Shown: positions 20,951-32,338 of the stretch, piece after piece
Layout: the number at the start of each line of letters is the position of its first letter
How positions within the stretch are numbered: position 1 is the first letter of the stretch
DNA from: Termitomyces sp. T153
Lineage: Eukaryota > Basidiomycota > Agaricomycetes > Agaricales > Lyophyllaceae
Reading direction: 5' to 3'
DNA: 64,000 bases
Assembly (NCBI GenBank): GCA_018296165.2
Contig: JACKQL020000144.1
Location: 1 to 64,000 of the forward strand
The notes under the pieces: generated by a model
Database searches by the model: none
Seen by the model: only the letters and a program-made list of their open reading frames with translations
Told to the model about the DNA's origin: nothing
Made by a program: the position numbers and the translations under genes

Positions 20951-22925
20951 ATCAAGGCCTTTATCCTCAAAAGTTTGACACAGATCCATACAACCACTTG
21001 TATCTGTTTGTTCCTTATCTTTCTTTATCTCTTTATGTTATTTTCTTATTATCTTATCTTATGTTTCTTATTTCTTTTTCCTAGCTTACATCTGAATAAG
21101 TGTAAATACAACCATTTGTATATGTTTGTCCACTAAATGGCTTTCCTATGGTTTATGTAATCATGAACCCATACTTTTCATAATCAAATAATCACACCTG
21201 GAGGGAATTTTCTCTGGTTATGTAATGACACATCTGCATAAGTAACTCTTTTCTCATCTCAATACATTTAACTCATGCATCTCAAGATGAATCCCCACTT
21301 GTCCGTCTCCATGGTCCTAAATTTGTGTTGCCTCTCATTGGTATATTCTGTAATCTTTCTCTTCAGCATGATCTGTTTTGTTTCACTCCTTGACTTTGCT
21401 CTCTTATCAAATGATTATTATTTCTCTTTGCTTTTGCTCACACAACTCACAATTTTCAATGAACCATCTAAGAGAGTGAGTGACCTTATGATAATGAGCA
21501 TCTTGCATGTGTCTCCCTTGAGTGGTACCACCACAAAAGATACTTCTGCTTCAACAATGTTACCAATTCTGAATGCTTTGGGCTGCATCTGTTCTTGCCT
21601 TATTTATGTTACAAGTCTTTGGTTTGCTCATTAAACCATGTGATAAAGTACTCATGCATTGTTTTGATCTGTTGATTCAGTCCTGTTTCATATAGTTCAT
21701 GATGTTATCCTCTGTTCAGATGTATCCTGCTTTTGCCATGGTTTCAAGAACTCCTCAGGTCCATGAACTTGTCAAATGGTATGTGTTTCTCTCCTGTTGG
21801 TGTATCTTCCATTGATGTAAAGTATTGGTTTGCTATGTCAATTGTATCCTCCTTGTTGTGTGGACACTTCCATTCTTCCAGTTCACTGTCTCCAAAGCAT
21901 CTGTCAAATATTTTGTTGATGGCTTATACAAGAGTGTCTACAAACAAGATTGTTTCTTAAATATCCAGCTCTGTTTCCACAAGGTGAGTACATCAGTGTG
22001 CACTGTCTTATTGACCATGTGTTGAGTTCTAAGTATGTTGTTTTAGAATCTCATTTGAAGTGTCCAAGACAACATACAGTTATGTGGATGGTGATGTGAT
22101 TGAAGCACTGTCAAACAGTATTTGTGAAACAGGATGTACATACCATCCAAGCACATGTTGATGCTTTCACTTTGCCTACAGAAACAATATGTGCTTCTTG
22201 TGCATGTTGCTTGATCAGAGTGTCTTCCTATGTAAGAGCTCCTCCTTTGATTGTATTTGATATTTCTTCAGTCAATTCTATAATTTCACCTATATTATCC
22301 CTTAAAATTAAGGATGAGACCACTGTTGAATATTGGTTAGAAGGTGCAATTTATTATGCTGATGGTCACTTAACTTCCAGGGTTGTCACAGGTAATGGAT
22401 CCCAAGTATGGTTCTATGATGGGCTTGCTTCCAGTCACCAGATGATACTCAAACAAGGTACTGTACACACACTTGACCTGTCTATCAGGGGCAATGGAAC
22501 TGCAACTGTGGTCATGTACACACATTCTATGTGATTAGATAAACTATTGGGAATCCATACTGCTTGCCATATAAATGGACACCATAAACTTATTTTAATG
22601 ATGTCCTCTGTCAAAGTACAATGGCTGCCCTTCAGTACACCTGTCAAAAATCTTTGCAACTACCCTTCAATGCACATCCTTTGAGGAATCTAGCTGTTAG
22701 GAAATCTATATAGGCATACATCTACAAGTGGACTTGCAAATCTTATAGTTGTTGGAATTTTTTCATAGGAGACTGTAATCCTTGGCCATTGTGAGGGGTA
22801 CATTCTTAATTTACATTGATTTGATGAATGACACAAAGTCACATATAAATAATTCTCTTGTGCATCTTAAGATCAAAGACAAATGTATTATGCACATATA
22901 TAATTTGTTACTGCCAACACCCTAG
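20950..22925. mobile_element. 2-kb CpG-poor insertion splitting the recombinase gene
   Basis: This sequence separates the N-terminal and C-terminal recombinase parts. It is A/T-rich, with several short open frames and one recognisable-looking ORF (22,100-22,534). Terminal repeats are not evident, and its class is unknown. Confidence 0.5.
22100..22534 (+). CDS. USP-like histidine-box ORF fragment (144 aa) inside the insertion
   Basis: The only long open frame in the insertion. Its C-terminal half reads VEYWLEGAIYYADGHLTSRV, then NGSQVWFYDGLASS and a hydrophobic strand ending in TATVVMYTHS. The Y.L.G.I.Y..GH.T.R(V/I)...W..DG layout resembles the His-box half of ubiquitin-specific peptidase folds, which occurs as a partner domain in some fungal DNA transposons. 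The catalytic Cys-box half is absent. This is a structural guess from motif layout. The frame may be a decayed exon rather than a complete gene. Confidence 0.35.
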   Translation: MKHCQTVFVKQDVHTIQAHVDAFTLPTETICASCACCLIRVSSYVRAPPLIVFDISSVNSIISPILSLKIKDETTVEYWLEGAIYYADGHLTSRVVTGNGSQVWFYDGLASSHQMILKQGTVHTLDLSIRGNGTATVVMYTHSM

Positions 22926-22929
22926 ATCT

Positions 22930-23370
22930 CGGACATGCCATGCGCAGCAGCGGCCCATACTAGCTCGTCATCACCTAGAGGCTCATGTATGCTTCATCTG
23001 CCAGATACAAAGATGGGGGGCTCACACGGCCAGGACGTAATCTTATCTGGACAATCTTGCGTCGATCCAATACATGCACTCGGAAGACACGAGCGTCTAA
23101 ATGGTTTGAACAAGACGGACCCGTTGGCATCTTACACATTGACTACGGGGTGTCGCGTGTTGCTGACACGATTCAGATTCTTGTCCAGACTCAATTCGAT
23201 CTTCGTGTGGATGATTTTCCCGTGATCTCAGGTCACTGTTTCCGCATCGGCGGAACTACACACTTGTTACTGGCAGGTGTTCCGCCTGACATCGTGAAGA
23301 TTTTGGGAAGATGGACCTCAGATGCGTTTTTGCGTCATTAGAGACGTCTGGAGCTTATTGCTCCCCTGTA
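22930..23370 (+). pseudogene. Tyrosine recombinase, C-terminal catalytic part
   Basis: The frames give LHLPDTKMGGSHGQDVILS, then GHCFRIGGTTHLLLAGVPPD, VVK-like IVKILGRWTSDAFLRH and after a TAG RRLELIAPLYVEML. GHCFR supplies the H-x-x-R pair and GRW the following conserved position. The nucleophilic Tyr expected in FLRYWR is His, and the Trp codon is a stop (TAG at 23,339-23,341). This part is CpG-rich, unlike the N-terminal part of the same gene. Confidence 0.75.
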
Positions 23371-23892
23371 CGTCGAAATGCTTACACCCTTGATACAAAC
23401 TTTGGGTTTACTTCGATCGAGTAAATCACGGTCGACATAGTGCACCTGCAACTCTGTGTCATCAAGAAGGAACAGAGCTCCATATCGATACTATTCTCAC
23501 TTGGGCACTACTATCTCTTCTTCTCATACCACCTGCTTCTAGGTGGGGGGCATTGGCTACGTCGATGAGCGGTTTTTCTTCGAGTTGGATCTCCTATCTG
23601 CCGATGCGGCTACCCCCTTTGCCCGCGTCTAATTGACTCGGCCCTACTCCCATCGCTACTTAGTGTACAGGATTCGATATATCGGAAAATTTGTATTCCT
23701 CTACAGAGATGTGACGCATATTAGTATATCGTATTTACTTCTATCTCGTTACTACTCGACCGTACGAAAGGAAACAGGATTTGTTGTGCTCATAAAATCT
23801 CGATCGCGGGGCGCCCACGACGATCACGCCTATCATAAACCAAACATAGGATCACATGTTCTCCGAAATTTCTCTCCATCACCACGCCATGC
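23371..23892. other. Intergenic, CpG-normal
   Basis: No gene is recognised. It probably contains the 3' end of the recombinase retroelement and the promoter of the K+ channel. A clear TATA box is not visible. Confidence 0.4.
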
Positions 23893-25560
23893 ATGGCTCA
23901 GCCCATCGAGCTCACTCGGATGCGCACAGCTGACCGATCTCACTTCCTCACCGAAGACCCGCCGTCTCCCGCCTCGCCCGTCATAGAAGACGACGTCTTC
24001 CCAGGAGCTCTGACAAGCGACGACGCGGACCTCGCCTCGATCCACCCTCCCTGGAAACGCAGGCTGCATGCGTTGCTGGAGCGGCCAAAATCGTCGGGCG
24101 GGGCGATGTTCCTGCACATGCTGGTGACGTTCCTGATCCTCACGTCGGCATTGGTGACGGTGCTGGAGACGATCCCGACGCTGCACGAGATTTCTGTGGG
24201 GGCGTGGTTCGGGGCGGAGACGATGCTTGTGGCGCTGTTTACGATTGAGTATGGGGCGAGGTGTGTTGCGTGGAGCGGGACGTGGATTAGCCTTTTGAAG
24301 TGGATGACGTGTGCGTGCAAAGCTTAGCAAGTGTCAGGGCTTACATAAGACTGCAGCGTTCTATGGGATCATCGACCTTCTGGCGGTTATGCCGTACTAT
24401 ATCGAGATCCTGATGCACCAGGATACTGTGCGTGCTCTGTTTTGTTTTGTGGCGCACTGACAAAAGACCAGTCGGTGCTGTTTCGGTTTTCGATCTTGCG
24501 GATGTTCCGGCTGCTGCGGGTATTCCGACCGTTCCGGTACAACCACACGATCCTGCTGTACGTGCCTTGCATTCTGCCACGCGCCCACTTATTCCCGCCA
24601 GAACAATCGAAGTGATGTACATCTCCGTCCGCCGTTCCCAACACGCCCTCCTGGCAATCAGCTTCTTCGTCATCATGATCCTCACGGTCTTCAGCACCCT
24701 TCTGTACGTGTCTACCCGCTCACTCTCGTTCCCCCTGCTCACCTCTCCAGCTACTTTGCCGAACGCGGCTCCTGGGACCCCGTCCTTGAAACATTCGTCA
24801 ACGTCGACGGTGACCCAACTCAATTCTCCGTACGTACCCACATCCTCCCTCTCCCTCCCAATCTCACGTCTCTCAGAGCATCCCAGCTGCCGCCTGGTTT
24901 GTCCTCGTCAGTACGTCTCTTACCCAGCACTCCATCTCCAACCTCTAACCCACCATCCATTCAGCTATCACAACCGTAGGTTACGGCGAAATCACCCCCC
25001 GCTCCTTCCTCGGCCGCCTCATCACGCTCCCCATCCTCGTCTTCGGCCTCTTACTCATTACGCTCCCCAGCTTCGTCCTAGGACGTGAATTCAGCATCGT
25101 CTGGGAGCAAATGACAGCGCGCCAGGCATGTCGTGCATAGCTTACACGTATAACTAACCCCTCTCTCTCTTTGTAGATCGAACGCGACGCAGCAGCTACG
25201 TCAGACACATACCCCGCCGACTCTCCCATCCAGTCCCATTTTCCATTAAACACGCCTCTCCTCCCCGGCCCGGCCTCAGCTTCACAGTCTCCACACCCGT
25301 ACCCGCACGCATACCCACCTAATCATAATCATAATCATAGTCCACACTCAACACCCAATCAAAACGTCTACACGACGTCCCTCGCCCCACATACACATAC
25401 TGCACCGGACCTCACGAACCGCAAGCTAGCACAGAACCAGACGGAGCTTAGTATGCAGATTGAGGAGCTCAGGAGGGCTGTGGAGAGGCAGGGGGAGGTT
25501 GTTGAGAGGCTGTTTGAGGTTTTGGGGGCAGAGGGGAAGGGGAAGGATAGGGAGGTGTAG
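23893..25560 (+). CDS. Voltage-gated potassium channel (6TM, Kv type)
   Basis: A plasma- or vacuolar-membrane K+ channel opened by depolarisation. Eight exons (23,893-24,310; 24,357-24,427; 24,472-24,557; 24,602-24,703; 24,751-24,829; 24,877-24,910; 24,965-25,125; 25,177-25,560) join in frame to 444 aa. Visible parts: S1 FLHMLVTFLILTSALVTVL; S2 with FTIEYGARCVAW; S3 FYGIIDLLAVMPYYIEIL; the arginine-rich sensor S4 FRFSILRMFRLLRVFRPFRY; S5; a pore with the selectivity filter TTVGYG; S6 ending LLLITLPSFVLGREFS. There is no N-terminal T1 domain. A His/Pro-rich linker and a short C-terminal coiled coil (LTNRKLAQNQTELSMQIEEL) follow. The Met at 23,893 is the first in frame. Intron 7 has a GC donor (cag|gcatgt). 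CpG-rich codon use contrasts with the flanking repeats. Confidence 0.93.
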
Positions 25561-26635
25561 GGATTATTTATTTATTTTTTATGTTTTGGGGGATGCGTGT
25601 AGATTTATTTATTGTCACTATCGCATAGCTACCTAGCGGCCATTATGTACATAGGGTTTATATAACGTCAATCGATTTCGGATTTAGCCTGCCGATCAAA
25701 ACTCTTTAGTTCGCGGAAGACGCTGTTCGTAAAGGCCCCAATTTCGGGAATCTTGTGCGGTCGCACCCCGGAACACCCGCCCGGCCCCTAAACGACCCTG
25801 GACCAAAGTTTCCCTTTCGTGTCCGTTTTCCGCAAGTGGCCAATACACCATTGACCCTCAAATTTGTCCGGTTATCTCAGAACAGCCGCTGTAAGGCCCG
25901 AAAAGACGTAATTTAGCTTTTGTAGGTTATACATGAACAGTGTTCGAATAAAAAGACACATTTATATATATTGCTCTAAGGATGGATGGAACTCTTTATA
26001 TATATGAAGTGTTTCATGGCCACATGGAACTTGAGAGGTGCTCTCTGGATAGTGTATTCAAAGTGTTCTGCCATCTTCCTGTAAGAGCTCGAGTCCTGCC
26101 AATGTCAACTGAGAAGACAAAAGAGGAATTAACATGTGTGGTTGATTGGAAGAAGCGCAAATAAAACTGAGTTGTCTGATAGATTGATGGTTGCCTGCAG
26201 TATAGCATGGAATTGGCGGCCATTGAATAACTGCATGCCCATGTGTGAGACTGTGCAGATGTTTGTTATATCCTATTCAACCCACAAAAAAATAAAATAA
26301 AACTACCCCTCAATTGGTTTGAACTTTTGAGTTACCATGCAATACAAAATTATTCAAAATAAATGAAATTGTAACAATATACCACAATAACCAAGGAGCA
26401 TTGGGAAATGTGGGTTTGAAAACAGCTTATTTTCAAGATGGCCTTTTCTGTCTGCAAATTTCATGGCCCCAGGAAAAGTCTGCTTTTGTTTTTGGAATGA
26501 CTTGGCCAATTTTTTCTGCTGAACATGGCCAGTTTGACAAGGGTCCTTATTATGTATGTACAACTGAACCACCTATAACCAATAACCCTTGTATCTAATA
26601 ATCTCTTCAAACCAAGTAGTTCCAGGTATCCACTG
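25561..26635. other. Intergenic; CpG-rich then CpG-poor
   Basis: 25,561-25,950 is probably the 3' UTR and spacer of the channel gene and has normal CpG content. From about 25,980 the sequence becomes CpG-poor and A/T-rich. Open frames such as 25,982-26,164 have no recognisable product. I see no gene. Confidence 0.45.
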
Positions 26636-27664
26636 TGTTATGACCCATTTCTAGACCTCTGGGCCTCTCCCCCAAGCTGCCCTACCTCCCCAGAGTTCCC
26701 CAGACTCACCACAACCCTCCTCCACCCCAGTGCCTGCCTAGCTAACTCAACACTTCTCTGGCAAACCCCAATGCATCTCCTGCAGATCCCATTGTTTCCC
26801 CTTCTTCTCCCAAGTCCCCAGCCCCCTCCAACATCTCTCCTGACTCAGGCATATATCACTAGCTTGCTTCTACAACTTACACAACTACTCCAGAACTCTC
26901 CAACAACTGCAGGGCCACATTCCCATCAGTTCTTATCAGAATATCACTGCAGCCCACCATCTAATCAGAGCTGACACCTGTCAACCCCACATGGCTCTGA
27001 TGAACCTACTGTTGCACTCTTAGTCCACAGAGGAGGTCCAGTAGTTAGTATATAAGGGGTAAAGTGGCATTTATTACATTAGTCTTGATATTGCATTACT
27101 TTGGTTACTGTTTCTTGTTTTGTTATGTCTCCTGGTCTTCTCTCTGTTTCTATCTTTAGTCTTGAATCTATCTCTCTTTCCATTTCCATCTCATCTCAAC
27201 TCCATCTCATCTTGTCTGTCTCTATTTCCTTTATTATTGTCTAAGTTCCTTTCAACTCTGACATCATTATAAACTCTGCACATATGCTATGACCCTCCAA
27301 GCATCCATAAGTTAACTCTGGACCTCACTCCACACTCAGCCCCAGAACCCATCACTCTTGATTGATCCCCCATCAAACTCCAGCTCCACTCCCATCAACT
27401 GCATAGCCTATGCTTGCTCACAAACTATACATTTGCTCACAGACTTGTACCTGACATCCTTCCAAGCCCAATGCTTAATGTATTTGGTCTTAGACTTCCC
27501 TGGACCACTCTGGACTTGCTTGGACCACTCCTCCTAGCTTCTCCTTGCAAGTATCTGAAGTCCAAACCTCCCTGAAGTGCTAGGTCATAAGTGCAGGACA
27601 TTGTATCCACCTAGTAAGGACTTGCCCAGTTAAGCTGAGCCCCTGTGGTCAGCAGAACCTGACA
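26636..27664 (+). repeat. Family B LTR in + orientation
   Basis: 1,029 bp, TGTTATGACCCATTTC...AGAACCTGACA, with TATATAAGGGG near 27,050. It is followed by only about 15 bp of B internal sequence (aatatcaagactcc) before a family A LTR, so it is the 5' LTR of a copy lost by truncation. The flanks cactg and aaata do not match. Confidence 0.88.
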
Positions 27665-27679
27665 AAATATCAAGACTCC

Positions 27680-28540
27680 TATAAGGGTGACCTCTGGGAG
27701 CAGTGGCTCAGAGTCACACAGCTAGCAGAGGAGAATCCAAAGTATATTAGTGAAGTAGACAACAATACAGCAGTAACAGATCACCTAGCAGAGGGGAATC
27801 CAAAGAGAACAAGTCTAAGGATCCCTGCTGCTTGGTGTGGCACATCAGTGGGTGGCAGAGGCATGGGAACAGCTATACAAATGCTGGAATCAGCCCTAAC
27901 CCTGGGAAAGTGATCAATGAGGTAATATGGAAAGTCCCATGGGTCTCCAGAGATCTCTGGGGGTCTAGAACAAACCCCAAGAATATTGAACAAGCTGCAG
28001 ATGTGCTGAAGCAAGCTGTGGAGGTCAGAAATGGAAGTCCCCTGACATCACTCCCTCTTGAGCATGTGGCATCTCAATGTGCAGGATAGAAAAGGTTTTG
28101 CATTGCCCAGTCCAGTGGTGAGATGGGATAGATTCCTTGGATGGCACATAGTGCATCTGGATGCTTCTAATGGAACTCCTTGATAATCTCTGAGTGTAAG
28201 GGCAACTTCCAGGAGCAATGGCTCAATCACACAGCTAGCAGAGGGGAATCTGAAGGATATTAGCAAGTAAAAACTATACAAGCAGTAACTAATCACCTAG
28301 CAGAGGGGAATCCAAAGAGAACATGTCTAAGGATCCCTGCTGCTTGTTGCAGTGCATCAGCAGGCAGCAGAGGCATGGGAACAGCTATACAGAAGGCCAG
28401 AGCTAGCCCTAACCCTAGGGAAGTAATTAATGAGGTAATATGGAAAGTCCTGTGGGTCTCTGGAGATCTCCAGGGGTCTGGAACAAGCTGCAGATGTGCT
28501 GGAGGAAGCTGCAGAGGTCAGAAATGGAAGTCCCCTAACA
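27680..28540 (-). mobile_element. Internally deleted family A gypsy (LTR - 147 bp - LTR)
   Basis: Two family A LTRs in minus orientation (28,195-28,540, 5'; 27,680-28,047, 3') enclose only 28,048-28,194. That stub is the extreme 3' end of the internal region. On the minus strand it reads a post-chromodomain tail (HLTTGLGNAKPF) and the polypurine tract CTCAAGAGGGAGTGA just before TGTCAGGGGAC. Nearly all of gag-pol is missing. No target-site duplication is seen. Confidence 0.8.
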
Positions 28541-28869
28541 AAAGCCATTGCACCTCCAAACATTGGATTTATTGCATTGTTTTAAAATGCCATGTGAAAC
28601 TTGAGGATTCAAAATATAAGTAAAGTTGACACCTTAAATGACAGCCAGTATGACAGTCACTAAGTTCCCATGTATCAAAGGAATAAAATTAAATCAAGTA
28701 AAAAAAAGCCATGTCAATAATACCAAAACAAAAGATGTGACCCTCTGCCTGATTCTTGGCTGCCCCATGCTCCCTCAACTCTTGCTCAGTGCCTGCAACA
28801 GCCCACTCCAGCTGGGTTTGCTCATGGAGTGGATCATCCCCTTACAAAAAGGCTCTAAGCAATAGAAAA

Positions 28870-30090
28870 AGCCTTTTTCCAAAAGAAAACTCTGTCAAAG
28901 AAATGGTAAGGTGAAGAACTGCTATCCCTTACTCATCTCTGAACTTGTCAACAACCTTCAAGGTGCATGCTATTTCACTAAGTTAGACATCCATTGGGGC
29001 TACAACAATGTGCACATCAAGGAATGAAATGAGTGGAAGTTATCAGAACAAATTGTGGACTCTTTGAACCTCTAGTGATGTCCTTTGGTCTCACTAACAG
29101 CCCAACCACTTTCTAGACAATGATGGATGATATCTTCTGAAATCTGATTGCAGAAGGTGTTGTTTGTATGTATCTTGATGATATCCTCATCTACACCAAG
29201 ACCTTAGAGAAGCATTGTTGGATCATGCACATTGTCTTGGAATGCCTCTGCCAATACTTGCTCTACCTTAAGCCTGAGAAGTGTGAGTTTGAGCAGACTA
29301 AGGTCAAGTACCTAGGTTTGATTAGTTTGCATGGAATGGTGGAGATGGATCTTATCAAGGTAGCAGGTGTAGCAGAGTGGCCTGAGCCAAAGAACAAGAA
29401 GGAAGTCCAGGCTTACTTAAGTTTTGTCAACTTCTACCTGGGGATTCATTCAGTATTTCCCTTACCATGCTCATCCCCTCTTGACCTCACTTTCAAGGAC
29501 ACAGCATGGCAATGGGAGTCCTTGTAGAAACTCACCTTTGATGCCCTCAAGTGAGCCATTACCTCTAAACCAGTCCTCCTATTCCCTGATGAAAAGTCCC
29601 CCTTCCATGTCAAAGCTGATACCTCAGACTTCACCATAAGAGTGGTCCTCTCTTAGCAGTCCAAGGAGGATGGCAAGTGGCATCCTGTAGCCTTCTACTC
29701 CAAAAGCCTTGATGTAGTAGAATGGAACTATGAGATATATGACAAAGAGATGCTTGCCATGAATTGGTCCTTTGAAGAATAGCAGCACTTTCTTGAAGGG
29801 CCTAACATAAGTTAGAAGTTTGGACAGATCACAAGAACCTTCAGTACTTCTGTATGGCAAAAAAGCTCAATTTACACCAAGCTCAATGACCCCATGTATC
29901 TAGCTGACTCTGACTTCTTGCTGCATCACAAACCTGGACAGAGCATGGGCAACCAGATGCATTCTGATCATGGCATGAGGGCAAGCAATAATGACAGCAT
30001 TGTCCTCTACAAGGCTGACCTCTTTACCATTTGTGCTCCAGAAGGGATTGCAGTCCAGATGACAAACCTCCAACAACATTGATGTAAGTG
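28870..30090 (+). pseudogene. Gypsy RT-RNase H fragment, family A type
   Basis: The palm is visible from about 28,950 (GACYFTKLDIHWGYNNVHIK). The catalytic motif is intact here as YLDDILIYTKTLEKH (near 29,170), followed by LKPEKCEFEQTKVKYLGL and WPEPKNKKEVQAYLSFVNFY. RNase H follows ([31 protein letters not shown]), then the tail DSDFLLHHKPGQSMGNQM. Stops and frameshifts break it at many points (for example at 29,080, 29,115 and 29,655). Both ends are truncated; no LTR or integrase follows before host-like sequence begins near 30,100. Confidence 0.85.
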
Positions 30091-30116
30091 TTAGGAGGCC
30101 AGACTTTTGATGATGC

Positions 30117-30500
30117 TCATGGATACTTGTCCAGTGTGTACTTAGAATTAGAAAATCCAAAGTCGATAGGGGGCACAGGAGCCATGCTTGAGCTGCTGTG
30201 AGATTTGGGAGGCCAAGGGGGCTGGGGCATAGGAATTGTTGAAGGGCTTTTCAGGGTGAAGAGGATGTACTCGGGCCCATGGCTACTTACAAGCCTCCTG
30301 AGGTTGCCATTACAGCATCTCTTGACTAGTGTGGGTTGTACCTTCCCCCGTCCCATCTCTCCCGGTGACTCTTCAGGTATTCTTGGGATGTATGTGTGTT
30401 GCGGGAGCTGAAGCGATCGGTGGATCGTCAACACTACTGTAAGTCCTAGATGAAGTTGTTCTTGATCCGATTTCGGATGCATTACTGTGATGAAGAACAT
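30117..30500 (-). CDS. Hypothetical 127-aa ORF at a TE/host boundary
   Basis: An open frame that begins in CpG-normal sequence and ends about where CpG-poor sequence starts. Its C-terminal third is rich in Pro and Ser (PMPQPPWPPKSHSSSSM), followed by PIDFGFSNSKYTLDKYP. No family is recognised. It may be the last exon of a host gene cut by transposon DNA at about 30,100, or chance. Confidence 0.25.
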   Translation of the reverse strand: MFFITVMHPKSDQEQLHLGLTVVLTIHRSLQLPQHTYIPRIPEESPGEMGRGKVQPTLVKRCCNGNLRRLVSSHGPEYILFTLKSPSTIPMPQPPWPPKSHSSSSMAPVPPIDFGFSNSKYTLDKYP

Positions 30501-32256
30501 ACCTAACTTTTTATATCACTGACACCTCGGTGCTAAATTGGACGCGGAGAACATCGAAAGAGTGCGTCGGACTCAGAGCCACGAGCACGACAAGCTAGTG
30601 GGAGTGGAGGAATGCTGGAAAAAACTATAGATGTCTGGGTGAGGAGCGCATCCAGCGACGAGTGGGACTCTGAATTATCGCTGTAGAAAAAGCAAGTCAG
30701 GTGCAGGCGCCGCCTACGACCTTAACTAATAATCGTACGATACGATTATCAAATAAGGGTCGTAGGGATCAAACAAACAAGTAAACAATCAGAAGTCGAA
30801 GGAGTTTAACGTTATGAAAATAGCTGTAACGTTATGAAAGTGGCTGTAAACAGTCAGTGCCCTACTGCGCCGCTCAATCACCCACTCAATTTGACATTGA
30901 TACGAATCAAGAACTGAACAGCAACAAACTCGAAGAAAGCCCATACATACAAAGCTTTTTTAGCCTCAGACAGCTTGTCTTCAGCATACGAAGTATCATG
31001 AGGTGAGTGAAGCTACTGCTTGAGGACGCGATCTGACAATTAATATCCCTTGATTTCACATCGAATCATTTCTACTGGCTTGGTGCCCTAAGTTGGTACT
31101 CATGATCAGCCTAGATGAGGAAGTATGGCTGACACCATGTATGATGGAGTAGAACTGGGAGCCTGGATTGCGGCCTCAAGGAAATCAGTGCAGTAAAAAG
31201 TTTTATAGATCATCACAGCCAATTACTTTTCATTCAATCATCGACATTATCATTTTTTATTAAACTGCAATTCTTATCGGCATTGACACTCGAGAAAAGG
31301 TGTTTGGGGGTCGTATGTCGTGAAGGGACCTTGAAATTGTACACGGCATCTGTAACAGGGGACGTGTCTACGATTGAAACTGTTACGGGAGCTTTTGTAG
31401 GAAATCACGGAAATATGTTAGACTTGGTTAATCATTTGACTCTTCAGAAGTCAGAACATAGAGAAGAGTACCTAGTTCTAGATTTGCATAATTGTAACGG
31501 CACAGGTCACAAACCAATCGCTACAAAGAATATCCAACAGAACTTTGTTTGAAAGTTCTGAAAAGCTTAAGCTTCAATAAATAACTCAGGTGTCCCACAT
31601 TCCACGCATGCCACCAGACTCTACGCATGGCCTCCCACACCACAGCTATGCCACTACAATCCAAGTGCTGCTCATGAGTTGGCAACTGGCAGTAACTTCA
31701 TATTGCGCCACTGATACGCATCGGCGATCAGCGGCAGCCAGCTAGAAAACTGTCATAGTGGCTGTTTGTGGTGTTGTTTTCATTCAAGACTTGTGTCGAA
31801 TGTGCATTATTCGAGGGTCACCATGTCGTGAGTGTCACAGAGATATATAATTATCTCTATGTTGGCTTGTGTACGGGATTTGTGATTCTCAACCAGATAC
31901 CAGCCAATGATCGGGGCCTGATGGAGAAAAAATCGGTTTATGGCATGACATTAGTACTACACATTTGTACATGAAACAAGTTGAGGTGAATCCCATGCAT
32001 CTCGGCAGACGTCATATCCGGCATTTACGAGACAGTTCAAAATCAGCTTCATGTCCGAATGATCATTGACAAACAATACAACGGATGAAGAGGACCCTCA
32101 GACATGGAGAGGCAGATCGTCAGCGCGAGATCCTTACACTCTTTCGTTGATGCCGAGAATATCCATAGCGTATGGCGCTGGAAAGACGGACGAACCTAGC
32201 AAGCCATATCGAGCTAAATGACTGAGAAAAACGGGGACTAAGGTTTGCCTCAAAGG
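30501..32256. other. CpG-normal stretch without a confident gene
   Basis: Mostly non-coding. The longest open frame (31,283-31,552, +, 89 codons) contains TVTGAFVGNHGNMLDLVNHL but matches no family I know and may be chance or one exon. The repeated gtaacgttatgaaa(a/g) at 30,814-30,841 is a short tandem duplication. Confidence 0.35.
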
Positions 32257-32264
32257 TATAAAAG
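32257..32264 (+). promoter_or_regulatory. TATA box of the hydrophobin gene
   Basis: TATAAAAG lies 82 bp upstream of the ATG at 32,339, followed by a pyrimidine-rich leader. This is a usual spacing for a strongly expressed fungal gene. Confidence 0.65.
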
Positions 32265-32338
32265 GTCTGAAGAGATACGGGCATTCTTCATTTGAACGTC
32301 CAGTTCTACTTAGCACCTCAGCTACTTAACTTTCTAAG

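Noticed and set aside
22933..23040. Small + strand frames near 22.9 kb as independent genes
   Set aside because: They are frame-shifted pieces of the recombinase C-terminal region.
23833..24330. 165-codon minus-strand frame over the K+ channel exon 1
   Set aside because: It is the antisense of a GC-rich exon; the + strand has clear channel domains and splice sites.
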